IMG/VR virus record: IMGVR_UViG_3300021197_000485
Coordinates: 1 to 64,000 of that record
Source: a virus
Direction: 5' to 3' (one strand)
Length of the DNA stretch: 64,000 nucleotides
In this document: one piece after another, positions 59,701-63,828 of the stretch
How positions within the stretch are numbered: the stretch's first letter is position 1
How the letters are laid out: each line of letters starts with the position of its first letter
The notes under the pieces: model-generated
Told to the model about the DNA's origin: nothing
Databases searched by the model: none
The model's input: only the letters and a program-made list of their open reading frames with translations
Translations under genes and position numbers: made by a program

Positions 59701-59768
59701 TTGAAGATAAGATTAGAGCACAAAAGGGAAGCAGTGGAGATCTGGCGGATACCCTAGGAATCGACTAG
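44730..59768 (+). CDS. Giant ejection protein with two HExxH motifs and N4-like RNA polymerase motifs (5012 aa)
   Basis: ATG 44730 follows AAGGAGATGCTTA. Visible: a hydrophobic Gly/Ala region (about 302-340), Lys/Glu coiled coils (about 700-960), HEVGH (H1160-H1164, possible third ligand E1212), then, in order, KFRSR (1899-1903), D2009 in VDQTPTGSTQH, R2202-x3-K2206-x-P-x-M-x3-Y2214, and D2539 in HNSDAFG. A second HELAH follows (3562-3566, possible E3623), then C-terminal hydrophobic segments (about 4727-4750, 4785-4815) and a Gly-rich tail (about 4875-4895). The 1903-2539 set fits the order of T7/N4 single-subunit polymerases. As in T7 gp16 (1318 aa), it is probably injected with the DNA. 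It is nearly a quarter of the window. No frameshift is seen. Confidence 0.8.
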   Translation: MPDRTWHTNPVPLRSSPAMYLNMSNKEVAAGKELIESTPWYTPQFQDTWQAGAVETINVASQMVPNSADMSNSIEAMGEALHSDNAWEYLNRDQMNEATMFVDPYAPGEWVRGLYSAWDATAEQMQQDYHRGYLSRNMPHEVWAGKAMVGGRDLEAMKGTILDFDDDAENFLKDRMTSSKWNTKFWEDGRLPIYNLLLETPEDLLTIEPPEGWDAIDAMKFFKEKDPDAFKRYSLALGGEQALIDITKDSRNQYEFFYRLGESLTLSTVGKSLAVAQRNWSSMDHIGHFVGTLGVHGILNDPDMMASMALSIALAIPTGTGSLAMGAIALGAKAATIANRGVRLAKYANPVIMGLGKSVNFTRKLQHWLPENIGPHLMKNILFNGKRFTAYKNLSGMKKVGVVTMGNVIEGAVTGSLAEVANQYQKTSRGVTDEWNWGVVGMGTLHEMGLSIVVNPIMGRAFRGLGWAASLGGTAAVRSMRPLGLGKYVDGLLEGVKSSLDPNATARNVAVVQSMMTLREGLSGLGLEEVSSQVGTIMNVLAANTDLDEVGIAKVLGDSVTPFINSTGAHTNPELTFIEAIVKNEAFANVDNAFKASLEGKIKLAAHIKTQAENRNQTIDEFLADNENKPEVLLGIDLLPEFNALREQAGGTPKWNAMNRDEKMVEIGKFLFEAAERENEITQTITKEVKEGAEDAGVPTNTFGGATPGEVIALGKNAAEKKLADERKKAKAAQDQNKTKPKTDKARKARAKRTNDINKNIEKLENFLGSLEEMENLNKSGALPTHLVEQLNSLIKQEARVRRKLDEIFTHKDFIRREGWKTLAGVFEDVFKLTGITEEKIPLSQLATPESIAALDSIIENFRDKPQDFISFRNKLEKFEAGNLDVNALQERLDKVNSELGIEENKQDALQEVFDQQKDIMAMLESPAMKAIMIENQAEAQGMIVGRDAMDENRRIIASTDAADLHPTFEEWKSSVKKRYDPDNNLTMEEVLKEAEIQTEEEWAAHTEQQIEEFIEGPVRHIVRRGLEQGWRPVASNAFNAGKKGVWFKVDDLDIFEPLMVNVDGIFFDANFNIDEIAMMRTLPSLQTAPNKRRKINKIILKEKLIVGTIETPDSLVSLGKANTAEGTIELNEDRLLVSEELVGKTKAREMEALANTFGHEVGHFQFNKLSKKQLSEFKKLTAGWFSPSAQNELNAGVIKTEEQIDNENFAEIWAEILDKPKFTSIFTTHPLPGGAKNEADIRAFIKKEFQDKAEANGPNRFRDRPPTRRGSVLIPTPEDFTELGKVIGKLKDRIEVIKKHINAPKHPGGTDNEDLREESVNKAELESLEFRLLDLYSSRDEIWKKSGLADEIKEESAKLEKDRIQYELDRNEHFRGTLADRNMWFAQLESVRNLLTTKKNLKAMLSVREQAFEAVVQESIDNQVPLIKGDLVNFLPMDSRVAKKWQASIEKNAEYANQQMTVQAARDVSKKAFAAARKTVNRLNVGDFDTSNMVYPPTPRMFNTSPLLNETADEDLLLVPINEDYLTSPRMEDVEAIQNTEEELKAFISLARQLENVSDSTHIDQFSTIHAARIYSAMFEGTNDYFFRVGMAPHVVFREAINSPDIVSSLESTFNTQFESLTEAQLRTEATNLRYKIDKVKRIAEERADAIRAKTEGWVKEPWTQHLDRLLTNLTTEGKKESLHDHYRVLNLLEAMESLQKTAMEDLFRVNKGYALELNDTTGKPSKTTSEFSVFKSAVMKSALDRYNDARMKGEFDALGIDRFQKNLNLTEDDFLYQEHAIGKVDDFDYAESIVTEVINNRLSSLREDFTLQSFGDGTLDYRDAKTLGEEIVDLVFRDKPYPGRNSLESVDGGALDSTELYRGEQESTSTRRPHWGEGTAYAPMPFWTFAGMVGEYKFRSRASHVLNTPLTEEGLKAAAEWRKTLKEHANPDVAGAGLPLTVRPRAVGATLSSQVMSRPVLKDFLLELFLDMPNIAHSFISDQETVSSETKMFKYDENFVSAFPRVDQTPTGSTQHMIGSGEDLIVPFGQMGNTFALELMNPELEGLGQLIIDKNQEAVEKGKAAWMAQNPDKEFTLLDLFDPVTTTDQQFSGRYVGKMLALAADPQGRAAVKNIFKELKNNPEAWGVKSEEDLYIVSGLLMASEFSKAENQNKADIQTLGKLGSVFESVKDLKTLDDWNAAYAAMEEGSIGRKRLDALREYFKVPTMRRDYEGGEVAFLKDFDSERGNEIEVLRDLADAYDLERFTQSEIEALARLTYNKELRQNEALIDYALMMSGREKDLALQYLRLDSSSSFEANFWKEMVVPAVRGPGVVIPKTNPIFSLDTHRQALDNVILDWTVKTYGQENVTDTNIAKVRKKYDKVISEAKLFLQARKDDGLPTLEPGTTDFETYQLILHGQVDAKGNEIKGSAGLSYRDIGFFRALNMYNSTAYKLDMPHMEEVSELLGFKEFNAKDWLGLENHLLYQLFLPTQKSHRTSPVFGGMGMNSMGIVLERVASNKQGFKDFMTEAMANITEPSTLDYAFKAGEYITQHNSDAFGMFDIVDNPYVKMSKIEADAKVDEIMTLHEMLYYAQEDKLPKDIYPNYTVEDDPNAMLAATLTQWKDNSIEMQELLPEIIDFERKLYDQGDAGKAILKLKKKANVIYNPTVARDLQVPERHFFSREGKKGELYADTVQSPAGIQTSSPAGPLAMMPLTKRYSIMDKGNIPFQRIALQRQIDRRRNWLNVRLDQQLVEETPLLKGTEFGYVSPYNKGDLPQMLDVPEDLLAVIPDNEVGREASRIYTKVSTWVKNRGIDEAVLQDPHMWPYLLNVIKVETLQSELITQMSYQSRRSGDTSRQRKTVDHWRQQWLTSLFELSNVSYDIQNSKRRGASLEEAALRIGIKDPDVLGKSYYDIFTRNRKRSKEASEKNREGYLLIDTLLQQSLEAGVVPGAEGMTIRNKFTGANEGFVINPTQLVANSKQAHDFMKFMVKMLWNDGIYQVIKNDPMYSQFKNDKGLTSDDMSVFPEDMKKDLYAKAGEYVKNMKGFTFEARVTEKGIDILDLNPQQNINMEFNKNTFKAVQRNALAEAGFGLMVMAPSELIGQNVELVITPERAMLLLSYLENFRLVERVEQSAHTRVPTGTKLGEDGTRIRSRSDEQIARDALAPNETEVREAAMIETDAVKRIVSMLADKTPLYTVNTGVRKTTVMGTMEFLNNDLYRRPGNLSEDGSSKHGFVEDYLEAYISPIQKLLHNVDKNQTNIFDPLLVSELTDLIDSTRKGTNSLHTSTLIQLSLLLRETKVTEDVAQAFLDPDTYNETDITTGWQRAKDLVQRVSAIREAGGRGHFFNTQRGRDLTRIYQEGLANLPGVTNETSLTEIKRHLEQYAASVLHQDSPHKGRGEAPTRLKGFTKEEINGVFEYAMGEAYTFEALNDVMGIEGDIANTVSEEAVDFSINDQLGFNFDTAGKQIKNIVKTHKDTIDWAKGTRNNHVLSMLHTIEEAVQNDKINLSPKEAQIMRAIIVRQYERNKSLLDDISLTFEERFPSQAIINGRSASIIMNTEEMKGTPLTAVKIFAHELAHIGATRFLSTKDGLTWLALYRSKAGKAYLRKTVQAWHGGRFNQDAKKEFKRYLTNPDEFIAGLVSYKLFNGALPEIPNLTIPEAKVWNTATNNVQKIIHWFAGHWNRINTVFVHFRKGNPELSKQIDTLTLHTMGYDPMDGPLVRLDNDSTQERFGFNSINRRFEKMSDSWEMSTADLSNTLTEFETLNAMESLDQKQQIRLAETANILFEGEGRKPYGVTGITRTRKLQEERNLKEFMHDKDVFSVDLYKLLNTANPNGIHANPAQRATVVEMAIDKMEEQYGEAFRGHAGSFLSKQVNSLHNMLGSENKGTALSLGEDFLTGPAASRLTYNGWHPLMVSMSAMVDDRVAMMMGQYANINGLPSVTKALGEIRGISTILKEHRRRMTSIFGNLAFELSGKTAGLLRTPEREYLSHLDAQIMLKIDNPTHEFDFDVDDNKMFEKLKPDQQESIKDSMDKSVTALSSYLKQLVKDGVSDGSFGEGFTAVVPYRLNNTIRVEDTRVNFKRELGNEIKLQIVNELNNSDTSIERIDPLVFFGTKSLPRIHNKDTLRTDLMKMREANPPLYNWVMQKFTAKREKQKGGSVKISSESLRLTLEEELSIPKIGETGKRDANTMDENAIAMVQSQWSQILKDISRGKIKWSELAKVGVDVNALKVVYENTIESKDPEVRNYMESLRVEGIKAYVPQFIYYRSRGDINSKFVTLDENSTPIDMHIHNLANRAAVGMYFPNDIWSIPQVSSVLENNILKDLFIWNPTEITEEFRKGLGDEIHERKMMRENFNLHGTFGDFVNLVSDVIHEPPSGALRRPDGTEMSQKEMKELSRSAQVLHSKWEMTKGIARRTESPSPFMNAIADYAPAITRIVFGNNLSLASAIVEGGINVLSEGLGRGNLSGSIRGLLAPILNIPIVNKELRRRVGADIAYHVESLTQSFIPDFEKPANSEADSALLKAMNWSGRQSLRPAQWTMTSIASQRAVSTRLFITDNLDNLTTLVRNIEETPLDMTNPKDFKARMREAGFNMTAVLEQDLNLVRYMLNAGLLSSGRFPQMKRMIRDFLKRNPGERYYVINEMHSRVLLDDPNQADYRTNTDIIVGLREVEKSFIHEVILEPKAFDIFTGNPGSTGEGASISPLDSLFEIFRRHPILFVSQHVFRGMNEKHPLKWGFGLTSLLVLDIVYMLALRMSQGENPEDLLDDLDNNKFKNIVMYMSRLPILGRWGSEIAGMVGGVLTGFGAQPAGRFIGAAALITAINQLYKAGKGLATGSEYAIQDMINAFRIIPVLGDSVIRTGLYTGLNMLGDPYDIPRRKRRSGGGGGGYGQSGGSVGNYGINTFDSPLTYEGYLGGLAAELTQYAPLPQRMQQQISNLAPPWTGGQNAWNATRNQERDSYMDMVENQERTELQDQYDRDAGVDRSIDVERETEGPGTIEDKIRAQKGSSGDLADTLGID

Positions 59769-59881
59769 GGGGTCACGAATTTGTCTGGGTGGAGGGGTAG
59801 GATGCCGTTACCAGCATCCCCCCCTTACCCCTATGCCGATGGGGGGTCTACCATCGGCTACCAACTACACGGAGGTGTAGC
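59769..59881 (+). promoter_or_regulatory. Three consecutive stem-loops; last one presents the SD in its loop
   Basis: H1: GGGGTAGGATGC (59793-59804) with GCATCC...TACCCC (59813-59831, 7-nt bulge). H2: GCCGATGG/CCATCGGC (59835-59858, perfect 8 bp). H3: CTACAC-GGAG-GTGTAG (59865-59880) with the Shine-Dalgarno GGAGG starting in the loop, one base before the ATG at 59882. H1 may end or process the giant-gene transcript; H3 likely regulates the next gene. Confidence 0.65.
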
Positions 59882-60136
59882 ATGTCTAATGCTAACATCA
59901 ACCCGGCAGACGCTCCTTCTGAGTTCAAGTGCGGTCATTGTCCCAAAACAATGACACAGCGTGAGGTCAGAGCGATGTGTACTGACGAATCCGATGAGCC
60001 CGCTTATCTTATCTGTTCTAGTTGCATCGAGCAATTGAATCAGGAGAATGAGCTGGTGATCGAAAGCGAAACTCCCTTGGTCATTCATGGTCAAGGAGCG
60101 TACGCTGTTAAGATCATGCCATCGGATATCAGCTGA
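59882..60136 (+). CDS. Small zinc-ribbon-like protein (84 aa)
   Basis: ATG 59882 with GGAGG 6 nt upstream, inside a hairpin. Two Cys pairs, C17-GH-C20 and C45-SS-C48, suit a zinc ribbon or treble clef; C33 lies between. The C-terminus is strand-rich (LVIESETPLVIHGQGAYAVKIM). Function unknown. It is the first gene of the G+C-richer end region. Confidence 0.65.
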   Translation: MSNANINPADAPSEFKCGHCPKTMTQREVRAMCTDESDEPAYLICSSCIEQLNQENELVIESETPLVIHGQGAYAVKIMPSDIS

Positions 60137-60436
60137 CTGCTGACAATCTCAACGATGCTCTCTCAAAGTGAGAGGGTATCTATTGGGATTCTCATCCCAG
60201 CTGGGCATTGAGCCCAGCGTGAGAACCTTGTGTGATCAAGGAAGAGTGATCACAAGGAAGGGTGCAGACGCCACCGTAGGCGTTTCACTAGCATCCCTCC
60301 GCAACATAGGGAGCTTTACCGCTCACGATTCACCGCTGTGAAGCTGGTGGCTATCTTACTCCCAATGGGAGTCTACCTTGTATCCTAACATCGTGTTAGG
60401 ATAAACCTTCTAGTTCTACAGACTTAGGATAACTTT
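60137..60436 (+). ncRNA. 300-nt leader packed with stem-loops
   Basis: No gene. Hairpins in order: CTCTCTC/GAGAGGG (60158-60176), TTCTCA/TGAGAA enclosing GCTGGGC/GCCCAGC (60189-60225), CCTTGTGTGATCA/TGATCACAAGG (60226-60257), GGGTGC...ACGCC/GGCGT...GCATCC (60260-60297), TTCAC/GTGAA (60329-60342), ACTCCC-AAT-GGGAGT (60358-60372), TATCCTAACA-TCG-TGTTAGGATA (60381-60403). It is probably a structured 5' leader or stable RNA of the 641-aa gene. Confidence 0.7.
60381..60436 (+). promoter_or_regulatory. Candidate anti-SD translational switch
   Basis: TATCCTAA (60381-60388) can pair with TGTTAGGATA in its own hairpin (60394-60403) or, equally well over 8 bp, with TTAGGATA at 60424-60431, which contains the AGGAT ribosome site of the gene at 60437. 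The two pairings are mutually exclusive. Confidence 0.5.
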
Positions 60437-62362
60437 ATGCACCCTAAAGTGTACAAAGAAATCAAAGCTCTGGCGGACAACCTCATGCCTCACCAAAGGA
60501 ATATGTCACCCATCGCTGCGGCGATTGACGTGGTCCTTGAAGGATGGCTGGAGTTGCAGCTCCATAATGGTCGGGATCTTCCCGGTCTTATTGAGCGATT
60601 CCGCGGAGCCATCATTCTCTTGGCTAACTTCATCTCTGTTACAGAGCGTGGAGGAAAGCCTGTTGACATCAAGGATGTTCATGAGCAGTTGTTCGCAACT
60701 CTCTACAACCATCCCATGATCACGCAGGTATCCAAGAAGGATCCCTTCTCTCGTGAGCCTGTCTCTAACTCAGGTCTGTCCAAGATGACGATGCTTCGGC
60801 TTCCCATCCTGTCCAACTTGATTGGCGATAGGCGAGTAGAAACGTGTGAGATGATGTCATCCTCCCCACTCTTCTTTAACGGAAGAGCTACGGAGAGGAT
60901 GCTGGAGTATCGTAACTCTCTGCCTGAAAAGGTTCTGCGAGGTACGAATGCTGCCCTCTTCCCACAAGAACAGTTCTTCCCCAATTCATTGGTGGAGAGC
61001 TTCTACTCGTATGGCGAGTCTGCGGTTTACATGGATCACCACACCACTGACCGTGGTGCGGGCAGAACCTTTCCTCGTAACGGTAACTGTACTCTGACAG
61101 GGCCAAGGATCAACTTGGCTGTGATGGGGTACGAACCATACGAGGTTACGGATTCCATGAGACCTCGACTCGTGCGACATCTCAAGCAGGCCTACGGCAT
61201 CACGCCCAAGGACTGTGAGAGAATCGCCGTTGACTGGAAGGACTACCTCCGAAATGATGGAGATCCTGATGTTGTACGCATTGCGTGTGACGTTGATGAT
61301 CTTCTGTCAGGTCGTACTAACAAGATGTCAACCATCTTGGAGTGCGATATGCCGTCTTGCGGCATCATGGATGGTGCAGCTCTTGCTCGACATGCCCGGT
61401 TTAACGTTCTGTTTAACATGGCGGACTCAGAGTGGAGACACTGTCGGCATATCATGTCTGACTTTCTCGGAGATCCCACCAGTCTGGGTGGTGGTATTCG
61501 GTTCCTTGTGGATCGAAACTACGCCACTCATGGGAAAGATCTGGACTCCTTCCTCGCACGTAGTGTGTGTTCGGAGGAGGAAGGAATGCTTAAGAGCGGC
61601 ATGTCACCGGTTAACTACGGTGCCATGGAAAAGACTCTTGCGTGTGCATTCCTTGATCTGGAAGCTGATGGAGAGGAGTTGATTGGGAGTGATCCCAAAC
61701 CTTCTTCACTCCTGATGGCTCAACTTGACCGCCGTGGTCTTAGCTTGTCTTCGCAAGGGGACAAGGAAGAAGCGGTTAAGTGGGTGACTCAGAATGTTGC
61801 ACGTCCTTTCTTGGGCGTGTATCGTCAGCAGTTTCCTTGGGCTCCCAGTAACCACGCTCACATGATGCGTTGGTATGCTTCAGAGTTTGCCTCTGCTATG
61901 GCAAACGATGGCTACCCCAGCGTGTCGCTTGTGGAGTGGGCTGGCGCTCATGTCGTTGTGCCTCATTACTATGAGGGCAAGAAACGAACGCTGACCATTC
62001 GCATCCCCAAGCCGGGAGGGTTCGGTCCAAAAGCCGGATCCGCCACGGTTCAGGTTACTCCGTACACAGAAGATCCGGAAGGATACGGCTGTGCTACGAA
62101 GTTCCTGTTCTTTGCAGACGGAACTAAGATGGCTGATTGCCAGCTTAGTCTGCACAAGAAGGGTTTCCAGAGCGAGCAGAAGTTCGACTGCGTTCTGGTA
62201 GGGGCTAACGCCCTTGGTGAGGTTAACTCTTCCATGCTGGATGCTCACCGCATTCTTCATGGAGAGGATGTCCTGTCCAAGTTGACAGGGCAGAGAACTC
62301 AGGGTACTACCCTGAACTTCTCAGACGATGTTGTATGCATTCGCTGCGGCGAAGACATCTGA
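60437..62362 (+). CDS. Possible divergent single-subunit RNA polymerase-like protein (641 aa)
   Basis: ATG 60437 follows TTAGGATAACTTT. No confident family. By eye, ssRNAP-like elements occur in order: DRGAGR (205-210), D304 in ECDMPSCGIMDGAAL (like D-x4-G-I of motif A), K386-x7-Y394-G in KSGMSPVNYG (motif B spacing), LVEW-AGAHVVVPHYYEGKKR (like the T7 VHWVTPDGFPV element), and NSSMLDAHR (like HSQDGSH). A proper motif C is missing; the protein ends VVCIRCGEDI. It could be a split or inactive polymerase, or unrelated. G+C-richer than the phage genes upstream. Confidence 0.6.
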   Translation: MHPKVYKEIKALADNLMPHQRNMSPIAAAIDVVLEGWLELQLHNGRDLPGLIERFRGAIILLANFISVTERGGKPVDIKDVHEQLFATLYNHPMITQVSKKDPFSREPVSNSGLSKMTMLRLPILSNLIGDRRVETCEMMSSSPLFFNGRATERMLEYRNSLPEKVLRGTNAALFPQEQFFPNSLVESFYSYGESAVYMDHHTTDRGAGRTFPRNGNCTLTGPRINLAVMGYEPYEVTDSMRPRLVRHLKQAYGITPKDCERIAVDWKDYLRNDGDPDVVRIACDVDDLLSGRTNKMSTILECDMPSCGIMDGAALARHARFNVLFNMADSEWRHCRHIMSDFLGDPTSLGGGIRFLVDRNYATHGKDLDSFLARSVCSEEEGMLKSGMSPVNYGAMEKTLACAFLDLEADGEELIGSDPKPSSLLMAQLDRRGLSLSSQGDKEEAVKWVTQNVARPFLGVYRQQFPWAPSNHAHMMRWYASEFASAMANDGYPSVSLVEWAGAHVVVPHYYEGKKRTLTIRIPKPGGFGPKAGSATVQVTPYTEDPEGYGCATKFLFFADGTKMADCQLSLHKKGFQSEQKFDCVLVGANALGEVNSSMLDAHRILHGEDVLSKLTGQRTQGTTLNFSDDVVCIRCGEDI

Positions 62363-62459
62363 CCTCTCGTCTAACCGCCGACCTTGGGATGGGCTAGAGC
62401 CATCCCAAGGCTTTCTGTGGGAAGATATGTTGTCTTCCCTTAACCCAAAGGAGTCTGCT
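62363..62459 (+). promoter_or_regulatory. Two perfect stem-loops before gene 62460
   Basis: CCTTGGGATGG/CCATCCCAAGG (62382-62410, 11 bp, loop GCTAGAG) and GGGAAGA/TCTTCCC (62419-62439, 7 bp, loop TATGTTG). The left arm CCTTGGG can also pair, with one bulge, to CCCAAAGG at the AAAGGAG ribosome site, so it may act as a switch. Confidence 0.6.
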
Positions 62460-63116
62460 ATGACAGACCCAATCTCATTGTTTGGATCCGAAACCGATGG
62501 ATCCTTGGACGCACAGCCCGCAACGAGTGTGCAGCACACAGGTGACCAGTCCCCTATGGCTTTTCACCTGATGCCTGAACACACCAACTACGGGATTTCG
62601 CTCATCTGTATTACGGCCCATGGTGTTGACATCATCCGTAATGGACGAGTGACAACTGCTGCAAACTCTCGCACTGTCAGCATTCGACCGCTGAGTGTCG
62701 AGATGATCCCCAAGGGTTCCGTTAAGTTCAACGGTTCCCGAGCTCAGGCGATCCACTTCTTGAATCAGCATATGATCAAGGAGGAAGATTTGGAGAAGGA
62801 AGGTATCATGCCTCCTCTGCAAATCATGGCTCTCCTGCAAATGGCGAACCTGCCATTGGGTACTCGTCCCTCAAGTCTGTGGACATTCCAGCAAGGAATC
62901 CCCACATTCGAGGTACAGAACAGTACGGGACATCGGAGACTGACCTACCTGCTGACTTGGCAGGCATTCCCTGAATGCCAATTCCAGTTCAGCTCCGGTT
63001 GGCATCCCGGCTCCACTCCTGACGGTCTTCTGAAGAAGAACTGGTGGAAGGACTTTCGCAATACTCATGGAGGCACCTCTGTGATTGCGAACGCTCCAAC
63101 CGTTTCGGTCCTCTGA
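62460..63116 (+). CDS. Unknown protein downstream of the 641-aa gene (218 aa)
   Basis: ATG 62460 has a good ribosome site (AAAGGAGTCTGCT) and is preferred to an upstream in-frame start inside the hairpins. Mixed strand/helix, with GISLICITAHGVDIIRNGR near 40-58 and a Trp-rich C-terminal half (SSLWTFQQGIPTFEVQ, SGWHPGST). No recognised family. It may partner with the 641-aa protein, since they are consecutive and share the stem-loop leader style. Confidence 0.6.
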   Translation: MTDPISLFGSETDGSLDAQPATSVQHTGDQSPMAFHLMPEHTNYGISLICITAHGVDIIRNGRVTTAANSRTVSIRPLSVEMIPKGSVKFNGSRAQAIHFLNQHMIKEEDLEKEGIMPPLQIMALLQMANLPLGTRPSSLWTFQQGIPTFEVQNSTGHRRLTYLLTWQAFPECQFQFSSGWHPGSTPDGLLKKNWWKDFRNTHGGTSVIANAPTVSVL

Positions 63117-63240
63117 TGTAAAGACCGCCCAAGCCCGGAGGTGGAGAGCTTTGTGCTCTCCCCTCCCTCAGCCACACTCGAAGGACTGTGTCTGAGGGAG
63201 GCCCATACTGGGTTTCTATATGACGATATGATTTGCTCTA
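63117..63240 (+). terminator. Two overlapping, mutually exclusive stem-loops
   Basis: Stem A: GGAGG-T-GGAGAGC (63137-63149) with GCTCTCC-CCTCC (63155-63166). Stem B: CCTCCCTCAG (63162-63171) with CTGAGGGAGG (63192-63201), extended by ACAC/GTGT. Both need CCTCC at 63162-63166. No T-run. Terminator-, attenuator- or processing-like. Confidence 0.55.
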
Positions 63241-63458
63241 TTGAAGAGTGGAGACCATACCACCGCTTCGCGGCCTAGGACCTACTCATTACCTATAGTA
63301 CTACCCCTAGTATCTACCACTACTACTACCCCCTATATCTAGTATGTACCTATAGTTGGGGTTATAGATATAGTCTACCTATAGTCTTTACCCTAGGTTG
63401 TATATATATTTTATAATAGGTAGTGGTACAGACTTAGTTCTGTCCTATGTCCTAAGGA
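63241..63458 (+). repeat. AT-rich island with three ACCTATAGT repeats
   Basis: About 200 nt without genes, built from CTA/TAC/TAT-rich sequence. ACCTATAGT occurs at 63291-63299, 63348-63356 and 63377-63385, each with the palindrome CTATAG. It is bounded by GC-rich hairpins on both sides. Possible origin, phage-polymerase promoter array or packaging-related site. Confidence 0.5.
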
Positions 63459-63607
63459 GCCCTCCGGGCCTTTAGCCGACCTTCGGTCGGCATGGTGACC
63501 CGCAGGTCGTGCGGGTCGTTCACGTTGGGTGGTTCGCTGGATCTCGTTGTTCGAGATAGCCGCTACAGGACTGATGAATTTCCAACAAAGTGAAAGGAAT
63601 GAGGACT
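63459..63607 (+). promoter_or_regulatory. GC-rich stem-loop cluster before gene 63608
   Basis: GCCC-TCC-GGGC (63459-63469), GCCGACC-TTC-GGTCGGC (63475-63491, 7 bp), GACCCGCA/TGCGGGTC (63497-63517, 8 bp), ATCTCG/CGAGAT (63541-63557). Several have 3-nt loops. Ends with AATGAGGACT, the ribosome site of the next gene. Confidence 0.6.
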
Positions 63608-63811
63608 ATGAGTCTTCTCGAAAAGAACAAAGAGCGTCTTCGTGCCGTTGGTATCGAGGTTTCAGACAAGAAGCCGAAGTCCGACCGCACGATGAGTGAG
63701 TACACGGACGCAGAACTCACCTCCATCGCGTTGAATCCCTCGGGTCCGACGCCGGAAACACAGGAACGAGCCCTGACTTTGCTCGAGGAGAGGCACGGAA
63801 CCCCCGCGTAA
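63608..63811 (+). CDS. Small charged protein (67 aa)
   Basis: ATG 63608 follows GAATGAGGACT; an in-frame ATG at 63590 has no ribosome site. Begins SLLEKNKERLRAVGIEVSD and ends with a helix (TPETQERALTLLEERHGTPA). Soluble, no family recognised. Its TAA stop lies in the loop of a terminator-like hairpin. Confidence 0.6.
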   Translation: MSLLEKNKERLRAVGIEVSDKKPKSDRTMSEYTDAELTSIALNPSGPTPETQERALTLLEERHGTPA

Positions 63812-63828
63812 GCGAGGGTCTGCTCTTT
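63801..63828 (+). terminator. Terminator-like hairpin over the stop codon
   Basis: CCCCCGC (63801-63807) pairs with GCGAGGG (63812-63818), one C-A mismatch, with a GTAA loop that contains the stop codon, followed by TCTGCTCTTTT. Confidence 0.5.

Noticed and set aside
60506-61682. Alternative frames on both strands within the 641-aa gene
   Set aside because: Shorter, without start signals, and inconsistent with the single long frame that has a ribosome site.
63571-63598. Possible hammerhead ribozyme core (CTGATGA ... GAAA)
   Set aside because: Stem II would be a weak 4-bp A/T-G helix, and no matching stem I or stem III strands or cleavage site were found around it.
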